The position numbers and the translations under genes are program-made. A DNA stretch of 13,165 bases. Origin: JAVBMO01 sp031552355. GTDB taxonomy: Bacteria; Bacteroidota; Bacteroidia; Bacteroidales; P3. The notes below the pieces were generated by a model. It saw nothing but the letters and a program-made list of their open reading frames with translations, did not search any database and was not told the origin of the DNA. Location: NCBI GenBank assembly GCA_031552355.1, contig JAVBMO010000092.1, forward strand, positions 1 through 13,165. The letters are read 5' to 3'. Of this stretch, positions 1 to 7,177 are shown in pieces. Each line of letters starts with the position of its first letter. Position 1 is the first letter of the stretch.

Positions 1-70
1 TTTTCTTCCCGTTTTTCTTTACATTTGCACTGTGGCACTGAGGACAGTAGAGTATGATTGTGATTTGCAT
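1..70 (-). CDS. IS1-family-like transposase, N-terminal fragment (continues past the left edge)
   Basis: Reading the minus strand from the ATG at 70 down to base 1 gives 23 codons beginning MQITIILYCPQCHS and ending NVKKNGKK, open to the window edge. The CPxC followed about ten residues later by K-N-G-K is the start of the zinc-ribbon domain found at the N terminus of IS1-type transposases (InsA-like), which bind the element's ends. A second CxxC knuckle would be expected beyond the edge. A -7-type box on the minus strand (75-82) lies only four bases upstream of the ATG, so the message would be leaderless or nearly so if that box is used. The gene is divergent from the peptidase at 246. The family call rests on a short stretch; other zinc-ribbon transposases are possible. 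Confidence 0.6.
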   Translation of the reverse strand, partial: MQITIILYCPQCHSANVKKNGKK

Positions 71-74
71 TTTA

Positions 75-82
75 CAAAAATA
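75..82 (-). promoter_or_regulatory. Candidate -7 box for the transposase
   Basis: On the minus strand the sequence reads TATTTTTG, a match to the Bacteroidetes TAnnTTTG consensus, four bases before the transposase ATG. AT-rich DNA produces such matches by chance, and the spacing to the start codon is very short. Confidence 0.3.
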
Positions 83-185
83 CTCTTATTTTTCCTGAGT
101 GTCACTTATTTATAGCAGCATACTTTTTATAACACCACTTATTTTTTTACAAACATCATACAGTTTAAAACAAATATTTTTCACT

Positions 186-193
186 TATCTTTG
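186..193 (+). promoter_or_regulatory. -7 box of the peptidase/lipoprotein unit
   Basis: TATCTTTG followed by CA matches the Bacteroidetes TAnnTTTG element. A weak -33 candidate, TTTA, lies at 164-167. Transcription would start near 200, leaving a leader of about 45 bases before the ATG at 246. No gene occupies 71-245 on the plus strand. Confidence 0.6.
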
Positions 194-245
194 CACTCGA
201 TATTAATGACCATTTTTCATTATACAACATAAATACTCAAAAAAC

Positions 246-2402
246 ATGAAAAAGATTTTGATTTTCAGCCTGCTGTTTGTGGCTTGTTTTTCAATCCAAG
301 CACAAAAACAAATTACAATGGAAGACATTTGGTCTAAAGGTACTTTCAGGCCGAAACGTATTAGTGAAATCCGTTCTATGAACGATGGAGAGCATTATTG
401 TATATTGAGCTCTAAAAGTATTGAAAAATACGAATACAAAACAGGAAAGAAAATAGAAGATATTGTCGTTTTTGCTAATCTGACCCCTGCATTGGGAAGT
501 ATTTTCAATTACAGTTTCAGCGCCGATGAAAAGAAGATTCTTCTGACAACCAAAATGACACTTATTTACAGATATTCTTTTTCTGCCGAATATTATGTTT
601 ATGACTTAACTGCCCAAAAATTAACACCTTTGTCGGAAAATGGTGCTCAGAATTTGGCAGAATTTTCACCCGATGGTAAAAAAATTGCTTTTACAAGAGG
701 AAATAATTTATTTATCAAAGATTTGGAAAGCAATCAAGAAAATCAAATTACTTTTGACGGGAAAAAGAATGCCATTATTAATGGGGGAACAGACTGGGTG
801 TATGAAGAAGAATTTAGCATTGACAAAGGTTTTTTCTGGTCGGAAAATGGTTCCGAAATTGCATTTTACAGATTCGATGAGTCGGCCGTGAAAGAATTTT
901 CTTTTACCCTTTGGGGAAAGCTATACCCTGATGAATATACTTATAAATATCCCAAAGCCGGTGAAGTTAATTCCGTTGTAGATGTTTTGGTTTATAATCT
1001 CGCTTCAGGGAAAACGCTGAAACTAAATACCGGTAGTGAAAACGACCAATATATCCCTCGTTTTCAATGGACAAAAGAAGAAAATAAATTGATGATTTTG
1101 CGAATGCCGCGCCTGCAAAACCAAGTAGAATTTTTGTTGGCAGACACCAAAAACAATCAAATTCAGACAATATATAAAGAAGACAACAGCCACTACATTG
1201 ACGAACCAAAGGAAATTTATTTTCTAAATGACAAAAAACAGTATCTGTATATGTCTGAAAAAGGAGGATACACACATATTTATATGTTCGATTTGACAGG
1301 AAAAGAAATCAAACAAATTACTACCGGATCTTTCGATATAGCCAATATCGAATTTGTTGACGAAAAAAACAAGCTCATTTATTACACTTCGGCAGAATCT
1401 TCGCCAATCAATAGAGATTTGTATTCCATTGATTTTTCCGGCAAGAAAAAAACTAAAATTTCTAAAGATTTGGGAACTTATCGCGTAAGTTTCAGCAAAA
1501 GTGGAAAATATTACATCAATAATTATTCCAATGCCAATACGCCTTCCATTTACAGCATCAACAATCAAAAAGGTGCAACTTTGGTTGCATTGGAAGATAA
1601 CAAAACGTTGGTTGATATAATGAAGGAATATGGAAATGAACAGACTGCCTTTGGTTCTTTCAAAAGCTCAACAGGCATTGACTTGAATTATTCCATTATA
1701 AAACCTGCCAATTTCGACAGCACAAAAAAACATCCTATTTTATTTTATGTGTATGGTGGCCCCGGAAGTCAAACCGTTTTAAACAGTTTTGAGCCGGGAA
1801 ATTACTTCTGGTTCAGATCTCTTGCCCAACGTGGATATGTGGTTATTTCGGTGGATGGAAGAGGAACGGGATTCCGTGGACAAGATTTCAAAAAATGCAC
1901 CTACCGCGAATTGGGAAAATACGAATCTGACGACCAGATTGAAGCAGCCAAATATTTCGGCAACCTGCCTTGGGGCGACAAAGACCGTATCGGTATTTTT
2001 GGATGGAGCTTTGGCGGCTATATGTCCACATTAGCCATAACCAAAGGCGCCGATTATTTCAAGACAGCCATTGCCGTTGCTCCTGTAACCACTTGGCGTT
2101 ATTACGACGATGTTTATACAGAACGTTTTATGGCTTTACCGAAAGACAATGCTGCCGGTTACGACCAAAATTCCCCTTTCAATTATATTTCAAAAATGAA
2201 AGGAAACTATTTACTGATACACGGTTCTGCCGACGACAACGTGCATCTTCAAAATGCGATGGATTTTACCACAGCGTTAGTTAATGCAAACAAAGCTTTC
2301 GACATGTTCATTTATCCAAATAAAAACCATAGCATTTATGGCGGAAACACGCGATTGCATTTATACAACAAGATGGATAAATTTATTCTGGAGAAATTAT
2401 AA
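246..2402 (+). CDS. Dipeptidyl-peptidase IV family serine peptidase (S9B), exported
   Basis: Probably removes N-terminal dipeptides, typically X-Pro, from peptides in the periplasm or at the cell surface. The 718 residues match the usual length of bacterial DPP IV. A signal peptide covers residues 1-19 (MKKILIFSLLF..., ending near IQA). A beta-propeller domain follows (about 40-480) and then an alpha/beta hydrolase domain (about 490-718). The propeller contains the W-V-Y-E-E-E motif; E188 and E189 correspond to the glutamate pair that holds the substrate's free N terminus in DPP IV. The catalytic triad is visible: nucleophile S588 in GWSFGGY, D663 in GSADDNVH, and H695 in NKNHS. All key residues are present, so it should be active. 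It begins a transcription unit with the lipoprotein gene 27 bases downstream. Cleavage specificity within S9B cannot be settled by eye. Confidence 0.93.
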   Translation: MKKILIFSLLFVACFSIQAQKQITMEDIWSKGTFRPKRISEIRSMNDGEHYCILSSKSIEKYEYKTGKKIEDIVVFANLTPALGSIFNYSFSADEKKILLTTKMTLIYRYSFSAEYYVYDLTAQKLTPLSENGAQNLAEFSPDGKKIAFTRGNNLFIKDLESNQENQITFDGKKNAIINGGTDWVYEEEFSIDKGFFWSENGSEIAFYRFDESAVKEFSFTLWGKLYPDEYTYKYPKAGEVNSVVDVLVYNLASGKTLKLNTGSENDQYIPRFQWTKEENKLMILRMPRLQNQVEFLLADTKNNQIQTIYKEDNSHYIDEPKEIYFLNDKKQYLYMSEKGGYTHIYMFDLTGKEIKQITTGSFDIANIEFVDEKNKLIYYTSAESSPINRDLYSIDFSGKKKTKISKDLGTYRVSFSKSGKYYINNYSNANTPSIYSINNQKGATLVALEDNKTLVDIMKEYGNEQTAFGSFKSSTGIDLNYSIIKPANFDSTKKHPILFYVYGGPGSQTVLNSFEPGNYFWFRSLAQRGYVVISVDGRGTGFRGQDFKKCTYRELGKYESDDQIEAAKYFGNLPWGDKDRIGIFGWSFGGYMSTLAITKGADYFKTAIAVAPVTTWRYYDDVYTERFMALPKDNAAGYDQNSPFNYISKMKGNYLLIHGSADDNVHLQNAMDFTTALVNANKAFDMFIYPNKNHSIYGGNTRLHLYNKMDKFILEKL

Positions 2403-2429
2403 TTCGTAAAGTAAAAGAAAATTCAAGTT

Positions 2430-2876
2430 GTGAAAAAAATTCAGTTCCTATTCTGTTGCTTTTTGCTATTCTGTGGGCTTAACTCTTGTAAATCCACAGA
2501 TAAAACAGTCATAACGGCAAAGAAAGAAGCTCCCGGTTTGAGCGAAGTAAAATGGAAAATGGTTTCCTTTAAAGGGAAAGAAGTCAATGCAGGTGATATT
2601 GAAAGTCAAATCAGCATTCATATAAACGAAGAAGCAAAAACCATTTCAGGGTATTCGGGATGCAATCAATATTTTGGCGACATAACCATTTTTGAACCGG
2701 AAAGAATTAGATTTGAAAAAATAGGCAGTACAAAAAGAGCCTGTCCACAAAATAATATGCAAATAGAAAAAACCTATTTGAATTCCCTCGACAAAATCAA
2801 TGGGTACAAAGTTTCACAAACAGAATTGCAACTTTTGCAAAACGAAAAAGTACTGTATATTTTTGAAAAAGAATAA
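2430..2876 (+). CDS. META/HslJ-domain lipoprotein
   Basis: A 148-residue predicted outer-membrane or periplasmic lipoprotein. The GTG start at 2430 is chosen because only it supplies the lipoprotein signal: MKK, a hydrophobic run, then the lipobox LNSC with Cys20 as the lipidation site. The first in-frame ATG lies well inside the mature protein. Residues about 38-146 form a META domain: W-K-M-V near its start, S-G-Y-S-G-C-N-x-Y-F-G (the family signature), a T/S-x-R-A-C segment, and a final strand ending in FEKE. In E. coli HslJ this domain is linked to heat shock and novobiocin resistance, but no biochemical activity is established for the family. It sits 27 bases behind the peptidase gene and immediately before a strong terminator, so the two are probably cotranscribed. 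Confidence 0.88.
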   Translation: MKKIQFLFCCFLLFCGLNSCKSTDKTVITAKKEAPGLSEVKWKMVSFKGKEVNAGDIESQISIHINEEAKTISGYSGCNQYFGDITIFEPERIRFEKIGSTKRACPQNNMQIEKTYLNSLDKINGYKVSQTELQLLQNEKVLYIFEKE

Positions 2877-2901
2877 TTAATATATTCTTAACAGCCATAA
2901 T

Positions 2902-2939
2902 CTTCCAAACTTAACACCACAAGTTTGGAAGGTTTTTTT
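2902..2939 (+). terminator. Intrinsic terminator after the lipoprotein gene
   Basis: An 11-bp perfect stem (CTTCCAAACTT at 2902-2912 pairing with 2921-2931), an 8-base loop and a run of seven T starting at 2933. It ends the peptidase-lipoprotein unit 25 bases after the stop codon. Confidence 0.9.
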
Positions 2940-3151
2940 ATTTTCACTACTAATTTCCAAAATTTATTTTATCTTCTAAACGAAAGTTTTTAGAGATATA
3001 GATACTGTATATAAAATACTTATAAACACTTAAAACTCTATTTTTCTATACCAATAATAAGTTTGAAAGGTGTTTGATTGAAAATTATTGATTTTTTTTT
3101 CAAAATTTTCGCAAAAATCGTATATTTTTGCAAAAGATTTTGTCTATATAA
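2940..3151. other. AT-rich intergenic region before the sigma factor gene
   Basis: About 210 bases with no supportable open frame. It holds long A and T runs (for example T9 at 3092-3100) and ends in the promoter of the sigma factor gene. I see no RNA gene or strong hairpin here. Confidence 0.5.
3123..3130 (+). promoter_or_regulatory. -7 box of the ECF sigma factor operon
   Basis: TATTTTTG followed by C matches TAnnTTTG. The start of transcription would be near 3137, about 15 bases before the ATG at 3152. The match is to the housekeeping-type element, so basal expression by the primary sigma factor is likely; an additional ECF-dependent promoter cannot be excluded. Confidence 0.55.
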
Positions 3152-3694
3152 ATGACCGAGAAAGAACAAAAGCTTTTTACGCTACTTGAGGATTGTAAAA
3201 AAGGTAAACGTGTTGCCCAAAAGGAACTATTTGATTCCTATAAGGGCCGTATGTATGCTGTGTGTTTGCGATATGCTAAAAGCAGAGAAGAAGCCGAAGA
3301 TATGATGATTGAAGGGTTTGGCAAAATTTTTGCATCACTAAATTCATATAATTACAAAGGTTCTTTCGAAGGGTGGATGCACCGAATAATGGTTTTTACG
3401 GCAATTAACACCTATTATGCCAATGTTCGCCATAACACAACAGTTGAAATAGAGGAGTATTCGGAAGAAAACGATTTAAAGATACCTGAAAGTAATATTG
3501 AATACAACGTATTACTAGAACTAATTCAAGAACTTCCAGAACAACAACGGCTGATTTTTAACATGATAGCAATAGACGATTATTCTGCAAAATCAGTTGC
3601 TGAAGATTTGGATATGCCGATTGGAGCTGTAAAAAGAGAATATAGTAATGCAGCAAAAAACATGCAGGATAAACTAAGAAAAATAACAACTTAA
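3152..3694 (+). CDS. ECF-type RNA polymerase sigma factor
   Basis: A 180-residue alternative sigma factor that would direct RNA polymerase to a dedicated promoter set. Region 2 spans about residues 24-92: F-D-x-Y near the start, the core-binding segment around R-Y-A-K-S-R-E-E-A-E-D, and the DNA-contacting G-S-F-E-G-W-M-H-R-I stretch. Region 4 spans about 124-178, starting LIQELPEQQRLIFNM and containing the helix-turn-helix S-A-K-S-V-A-E-D-L-D-M-P-x-G-A-V-K. There is no region 3, as expected for group 4 sigma factors. The stop codon lies five bases before the next ATG, so the two genes are translationally coupled or at least cotranscribed; the partner is a membrane protein with an anti-sigma-like N terminus. 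In Porphyromonas an ECF factor (SigP) controls type IX secretion genes together with PorX; the partner here makes a similar link plausible but unproven. Confidence 0.92.
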   Translation: MTEKEQKLFTLLEDCKKGKRVAQKELFDSYKGRMYAVCLRYAKSREEAEDMMIEGFGKIFASLNSYNYKGSFEGWMHRIMVFTAINTYYANVRHNTTVEIEEYSEENDLKIPESNIEYNVLLELIQELPEQQRLIFNMIAIDDYSAKSVAEDLDMPIGAVKREYSNAAKNMQDKLRKITT

Positions 3695-3699
3695 GATAA

Positions 3700-4662
3700 A
3701 TGAAGGTTTCTGAACTATTTAAAAAACAATTTAAGGATCTAAGCATTGAGCCGGCACCCGAAGTATGGGATCGCCTGTCTCAACAGCTGGATGCTTCTAT
3801 TGTTAAAAGTAAAGAATCGAAAAAACCTTCTAAAAAAATTATTTTAAGAATCAGCACATGGGCATCAATTGCCGCTATACTGATTATAGGTGTTTTTATT
3901 ACTCTAAGATTGCAATCGCCCTCATTGCCCGAAAATGGCAGTAGTTCTAATATTGCAAACTATCAATCTGATTCACAAAAAGAATCCGTTTTACAAAAAG
4001 AAACGGAAACTTTACCGGTAACTACTGACAAGAAATACCACCGCAAAAAGATAGCCCGGACTAAAATACAAACATCTTTATCCCAAAAAGGTATTGTAGA
4101 GGAAGAAACTTCTGCAAAAGCAGAGGAAATTATTGCAGTTGCCATAGAAGAAGACAGTAATACCAATAGACCTCGCAAGTGGAGACGGAAAAGAACACCT
4201 GCTCCTGTAATCACAGAATCCGAATTGGCACAAAATGTTGCTGAAATAATGAAAGCTCACATGGCGGCCAACAGTGGTGTGCTTGGTTCGCTAAAGCACA
4301 GCTACCCAAGCAATATTCCTACTTATTTGGACAGAGTGGTTGGCAACAAATATCATGCTAATACTGCTTTGGCTTCAACAAACAAAGCTTTGGTACTTTC
4401 AGCCCTTCAAGTATCAGATATTGTAACGCCTAATGATGACGGTATAAATGATACATGGGAAATTTACGGACTTGAAAACTATAATTCTTACTCATTGGTT
4501 GTAACTACAGTCAAGGGAAATATTGTTTTCAGATCTGATAATTACACCAATGATTGGGGTGGGGAAGATTTAGCCACCGGCAGTTATTTTTATGTTTTAA
4601 AAGTAAATTACGACAATGGTGGCGAAATGACAAAGAAAGGTCTTGTCAGCATTCTTCGATAG
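3700..4662 (+). CDS. Anti-sigma-like single-pass membrane protein ending in a T9SS-type (gliding motility) C-terminal domain
   Basis: A 320-residue protein with three parts. Residues 1-50 are predicted cytoplasmic and carry E-P-A-P-E-V-W-D-R-L-S-Q-Q-L, a motif seen near the N terminus of Bacteroidetes membrane proteins encoded just after ECF sigma factors. Residues 52-70 form one transmembrane helix, preceded by KKPSKK, so the N terminus should face the cytoplasm. Residues 71-237 are a charged, low-complexity periplasmic stretch. Residues 238-320 match the gliding-motility-associated C-terminal domain: V-T-P-N-D-D-G-I-N-D-T-W, then I-Y-G-L, a central V-F-R-S-x-x-Y-x-x-x-W-G-G, then G-S-Y-F-Y-V-L and a closing K-K-G-L-V-S-I-L-R. 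That domain normally ends large cell-surface proteins exported by type IX secretion; here there is no cleavable signal peptide. It lies five bases after the sigma factor gene. An anti-sigma role is inferred from position and layout. Confidence 0.75.
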   Translation: MKVSELFKKQFKDLSIEPAPEVWDRLSQQLDASIVKSKESKKPSKKIILRISTWASIAAILIIGVFITLRLQSPSLPENGSSSNIANYQSDSQKESVLQKETETLPVTTDKKYHRKKIARTKIQTSLSQKGIVEEETSAKAEEIIAVAIEEDSNTNRPRKWRRKRTPAPVITESELAQNVAEIMKAHMAANSGVLGSLKHSYPSNIPTYLDRVVGNKYHANTALASTNKALVLSALQVSDIVTPNDDGINDTWEIYGLENYNSYSLVVTTVKGNIVFRSDNYTNDWGGEDLATGSYFYVLKVNYDNGGEMTKKGLVSILR

Positions 4663-4898
4663 TTGAGGCTAATTTGCTTTACACAAACGATAATAAGCTC
4701 TTTGACATTTTCCACAGACACTTTCCCTTATACTAACTAATTTTTCCTTTTTTTCTAAATAACACAAGTACAAAGCAATTCTATTTTGTGCTGTGAAACT
4801 ACTATTTCTCAAAGTGTTTAGATTCATATATTAATAGTGTGAAATTTTCTCGTTGAAAACGAGGTATTCATAATTAATTACAAACTAATAGAAAAAAC
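4663..4898. other. Intergenic region between the sigma operon and the DUF898 gene
   Basis: No supportable gene. It contains a T-rich stretch around 4740-4756 without a preceding stem, so I call no terminator. A small hairpin at 4849-4863 (CTCGTT, loop GAA, AACGAG) lies in the probable leader of the next gene. No exact TAnnTTTG box is present; the closest is TATTTTG at 4782-4788, one base short in the spacer. Confidence 0.45.
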
Positions 4899-5849
4899 AT
4901 GGAAAGAAAAAATTTACTAAAGTTTAATGGCTCCGGCGGTACTTTGTTTGGGCTTACAATTGTTAATACACTGCTCACAGTGATCACCCTCGGGCTTTAT
5001 TATCCTTGGGCAAAAGTGAAATATCTAAAATTCTACTATCAAAATTTAACTTTGTCCAACGACCATTTTTCATTTCACGGAACAGGGGCGGAAATGTTTA
5101 AAGGGTTTATCAAAGCTTTTCTTCTCATCATAGGACTACTTGGTATTTATGGTATTTGTGTTGCCGTTAAGGTGCCTTTTTTAGCTCTTGTCGGAATGCT
5201 GGTATATTTAACCGGATTTATATTCCTTATCCCAATCAGTTTACATGGAACTTACCGCTACAGGCTCGCAAAAACCTCTTGGCGTTCAATCCACTTTGGT
5301 TACAGAGGGAATATAACAGAACTTATCAAACTTTTTTTGAAAGGCTTCGGATTAACTTTAGTCACATTTGGGATTTACAGTTCTTGGTTTGAAATAAATT
5401 TAAGAAAATATATCTACAAACATATCCGTTTCGGCAATGCGAAATTTAACTTTACAGGCAATGGGAATGAATATTTTTTCATCAATCTGAAAGGTATGTT
5501 TTTGACTATCATTACATTGGGTATCTATTCTTTTTGGTATTCAGCAGAATTATTCAGATATCACTATAAAAATACTGAAGTTGAACACAATGGACAAATT
5601 TATCGCTTAAATTCAAACGTTTCAGGTGGAAGTGTTTTTGGTTTGTACTTTGTCAACGGACTAATTATAAGCTTTACTTTAGGCTTGGGTTTTGCTTGGG
5701 CTAAAGTAAGAGAAATGAAATTTTTTGCAGAAAATATCCTTATTCCTGAAGAATTAGACACTGACAATATAACTCAAACCGAAGAAGATTATACTGATGC
5801 AACAGGCGACAGTATGTTTGACTTCTTGGATTTGAACCTTATTTTCTAA
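4899..5849 (+). CDS. YjgN/DUF898 family multi-pass inner-membrane protein
   Basis: A 316-residue membrane protein of the DUF898 (E. coli YjgN) family, whose function is unknown. The sequence is built from repeated units. Each has an F-x-G-x-G-type turn (for example NGSGG near residue 10, HGTGAE, TGNGNE, VSGGS) followed by a hydrophobic helix ending in the motif T-[LF]-G-[LI]-[YG]-x-x-W, found four times at residues 30, 156, 206 and 260. Between them are basic amphipathic stretches of the type K-x-x-x-x-K-x-x-x-x-F/Y. The C terminus is acidic and polar. It ends four bases before the start of the M48 peptidase gene, so the two are certainly cotranscribed. This pairing recurs, as I recall, in other bacterial phyla, suggesting a joint job at the membrane. 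Repeated TLGxYxxW units make the family call secure. Confidence 0.85.
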   Translation: MERKNLLKFNGSGGTLFGLTIVNTLLTVITLGLYYPWAKVKYLKFYYQNLTLSNDHFSFHGTGAEMFKGFIKAFLLIIGLLGIYGICVAVKVPFLALVGMLVYLTGFIFLIPISLHGTYRYRLAKTSWRSIHFGYRGNITELIKLFLKGFGLTLVTFGIYSSWFEINLRKYIYKHIRFGNAKFNFTGNGNEYFFINLKGMFLTIITLGIYSFWYSAELFRYHYKNTEVEHNGQIYRLNSNVSGGSVFGLYFVNGLIISFTLGLGFAWAKVREMKFFAENILIPEELDTDNITQTEEDYTDATGDSMFDFLDLNLIF

Positions 5850-5853
5850 AAAT

Positions 5854-6963
5854 TTGAAAACCGAGTTTATAGGAAAATATTATGACGGAATGTCTTCCAA
5901 ACCTTATCTATGTAAGATATTGGTTGGTGGGCATTCCGTCATTGTTATCACACTTTTGGATGAACAAAATATTTCCATAAAATCCATCAACTGGGATATT
6001 GAACAAATTTCCAAAGACGACGCAGAAATTAATGGGAAGATACGCCTTAAATATGGCGCATTTCCTCACCAAACAATCGAAGTTGATAATAAGGAATTTC
6101 CTCCGTCCTTAAAATATCATTACCCTTACTCTGCTTTTGCCAAACGGGATTTTGTTTCCATTATATCGAAAAAATGGTCATTAATTGCTGTTGTATTTCT
6201 ATTACTTATAGGTTTTGGCATCTTTGCATTTAAAGTTATTATTCCGAATATAGGTGAATATGCTGCCACACAAGTGCCGATCGCCATTGAAGAAAGCATT
6301 GGCGAAGCGGCTTATTCCCAATTTGCCTTAGACGGAACTGAAGATACGGTAAGCAGTCGTTTATTACAGGAATTTTTTAAAGAAATGAATTTAGAATGTA
6401 ATTACGAATACAAAATTACGGTTTTAAATTCCGAAACCATCAATGCGTTTGCTCTGCCCGGTGGACGGATTGTGGTTTATTCAGGCATTCTCAACGAAAT
6501 TGATAAGCCCGAAGAACTGGCTGCATTGCTTGCTCATGAAAGTTCCCATATAGAGTTGCAGCATTCATTAAAAAGTATTTTCAGATCTCTTTCGGGGTAT
6601 TTCGTCATATCGTTACTTTTTGGCGATACAGGTGGAATTACGGCAGTTGTTTTTCAAAACCTTTATGTATTTCAGGATCTTCAATATTCCCGTGAAATGG
6701 AAAAAGAAGCGGATGTGCAGGGCTTGGAGTGTTTGCAGAAAGCAAAAATCAACCCCAAAGGAATGATTGAACTCTTTTCTTCCATTTCTGATGATTCTGA
6801 AGATGATTCGTTGGGCTTTTCAGAATTTATAAGTACGCATCCTCTTACCAAACACAGAATTGAGTACATCCGGGAAATGATAGAAAAAGATTCTCGAAAA
6901 TATACCAGCAATCCAAAACTGGAATCTTTATTCAAGGAATTAAAAATGACTTTGGATAATTAA
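5854..6963 (+). CDS. Membrane-anchored M48 family zinc metallopeptidase
   Basis: A 369-residue protease. The start is the TTG at 5854, four bases after the preceding stop: it keeps the N-terminal motif F-I-G-K-Y-Y-D-G-x-S-S, which I associate with this M48 subgroup. The alternative ATG at 5890 would delete it. Residues 1-105 form a small N-terminal domain, a transmembrane helix spans about 109-130, and the peptidase domain follows. Zinc ligands are H228 and H232 in H-E-S-S-H, with catalytic E229, and E283 in E-K-E-A-D. The A-L-P-G-G-x-I-V-V-Y-S-G segment is a typical M48 substrate-groove strand and T-H-P-L-T-x-x-R-I-x-x-I is the usual C-terminal motif. Everything needed for activity is there. 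M48 enzymes such as HtpX, BepA and Oma1 act in envelope quality control; the substrate here is unknown, but the DUF898 partner is an obvious candidate partner or target. Confidence 0.9.
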   Translation: MKTEFIGKYYDGMSSKPYLCKILVGGHSVIVITLLDEQNISIKSINWDIEQISKDDAEINGKIRLKYGAFPHQTIEVDNKEFPPSLKYHYPYSAFAKRDFVSIISKKWSLIAVVFLLLIGFGIFAFKVIIPNIGEYAATQVPIAIEESIGEAAYSQFALDGTEDTVSSRLLQEFFKEMNLECNYEYKITVLNSETINAFALPGGRIVVYSGILNEIDKPEELAALLAHESSHIELQHSLKSIFRSLSGYFVISLLFGDTGGITAVVFQNLYVFQDLQYSREMEKEADVQGLECLQKAKINPKGMIELFSSISDDSEDDSLGFSEFISTHPLTKHRIEYIREMIEKDSRKYTSNPKLESLFKELKMTLDN

Positions 6964-7126
6964 ACTTGCATCGAATCAAAGGGGATTCTTCATAAATTTA
7001 ACCTGTTGAAGGAATTAAACTAAAGTATGTTGGATTTTTCCAATAGATTAAAATCTGAAAATGGTATATACCTGTTTTAATCTGTAATTCCTATATTTTT
7101 CTTTTTTTTTAATGCAAAAGTTTATT
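6964..7126. other. Intergenic region before the frd/sdh operon, with a possible weak terminator
   Basis: No supportable gene. A perfect 9-bp inverted repeat, AGATTAAAA at 7045-7053 and TTTTAATCT at 7075-7083, encloses 21 bases and is followed after some 20 bases by a T-rich run (7095-7110). It might end the DUF898-M48 transcript, but the stem is AT-only and the T run is not adjacent, so confidence is low. Confidence 0.35.
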
Positions 7127-7136
7127 TACTTTTGCA
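7113..7136. promoter_or_regulatory. Perfect inverted repeat overlapping the frd/sdh promoter, operator candidate
   Basis: TGCAAAAGT (7113-7121), a 6-base spacer, then ACTTTTGCA (7128-7136): nine-base arms without mismatch. The right arm contains most of the -7 box at 7127-7134, so a dimeric protein bound here would block or alter RNA polymerase binding. No regulator can be named from the sequence. Confidence 0.55.
7127..7134 (+). promoter_or_regulatory. -7 box of the frd/sdh operon
   Basis: TACTTTTG followed by CA matches TAnnTTTG. Transcription would begin near 7141, leaving a leader of roughly 37 bases to the ATG at 7178. Confidence 0.65.
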
Positions 7137-7177
7137 ATTGATAAAAAATCTAAGATTATCAATAAAAACAAAAGGAA

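Larger units (their letters stand above)
1..120 (-). mobile_element. Right-hand end of an insertion sequence, boundary inferred
   Basis: The transposase start at 70 implies that the element's transposase-proximal end lies a few tens of bases further right. In IS1-type elements the first gene starts roughly 50 bases from the end, which would place the boundary near 100-130. The stretch GTGTCACTTATTTATAGC at 101-118 is a candidate terminal inverted repeat. This cannot be tested here because the other end is outside the window. The boundary given is therefore an estimate. Confidence 0.3.

Noticed and set aside
20..27. Plus-strand -7-like box TACATTTG near the left edge
   Set aside because: It lies inside the transposase coding region and leads only to a 14-codon frame starting at 54, so it has no plausible gene to serve.
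103..188. Three copies of CACTTAT as a spaced regulator-binding array
   Set aside because: Seven-base words at irregular spacing (33 and 46 bases) in AT-rich DNA are weak evidence; mentioned only in connection with the insertion sequence end.
967..1568. Open frames of about 100 codons on the minus strand inside the peptidase gene
   Set aside because: They lie antisense to a gene with a full catalytic triad and show no recognisable domain or promoter; they reflect the codon pattern of the real gene.
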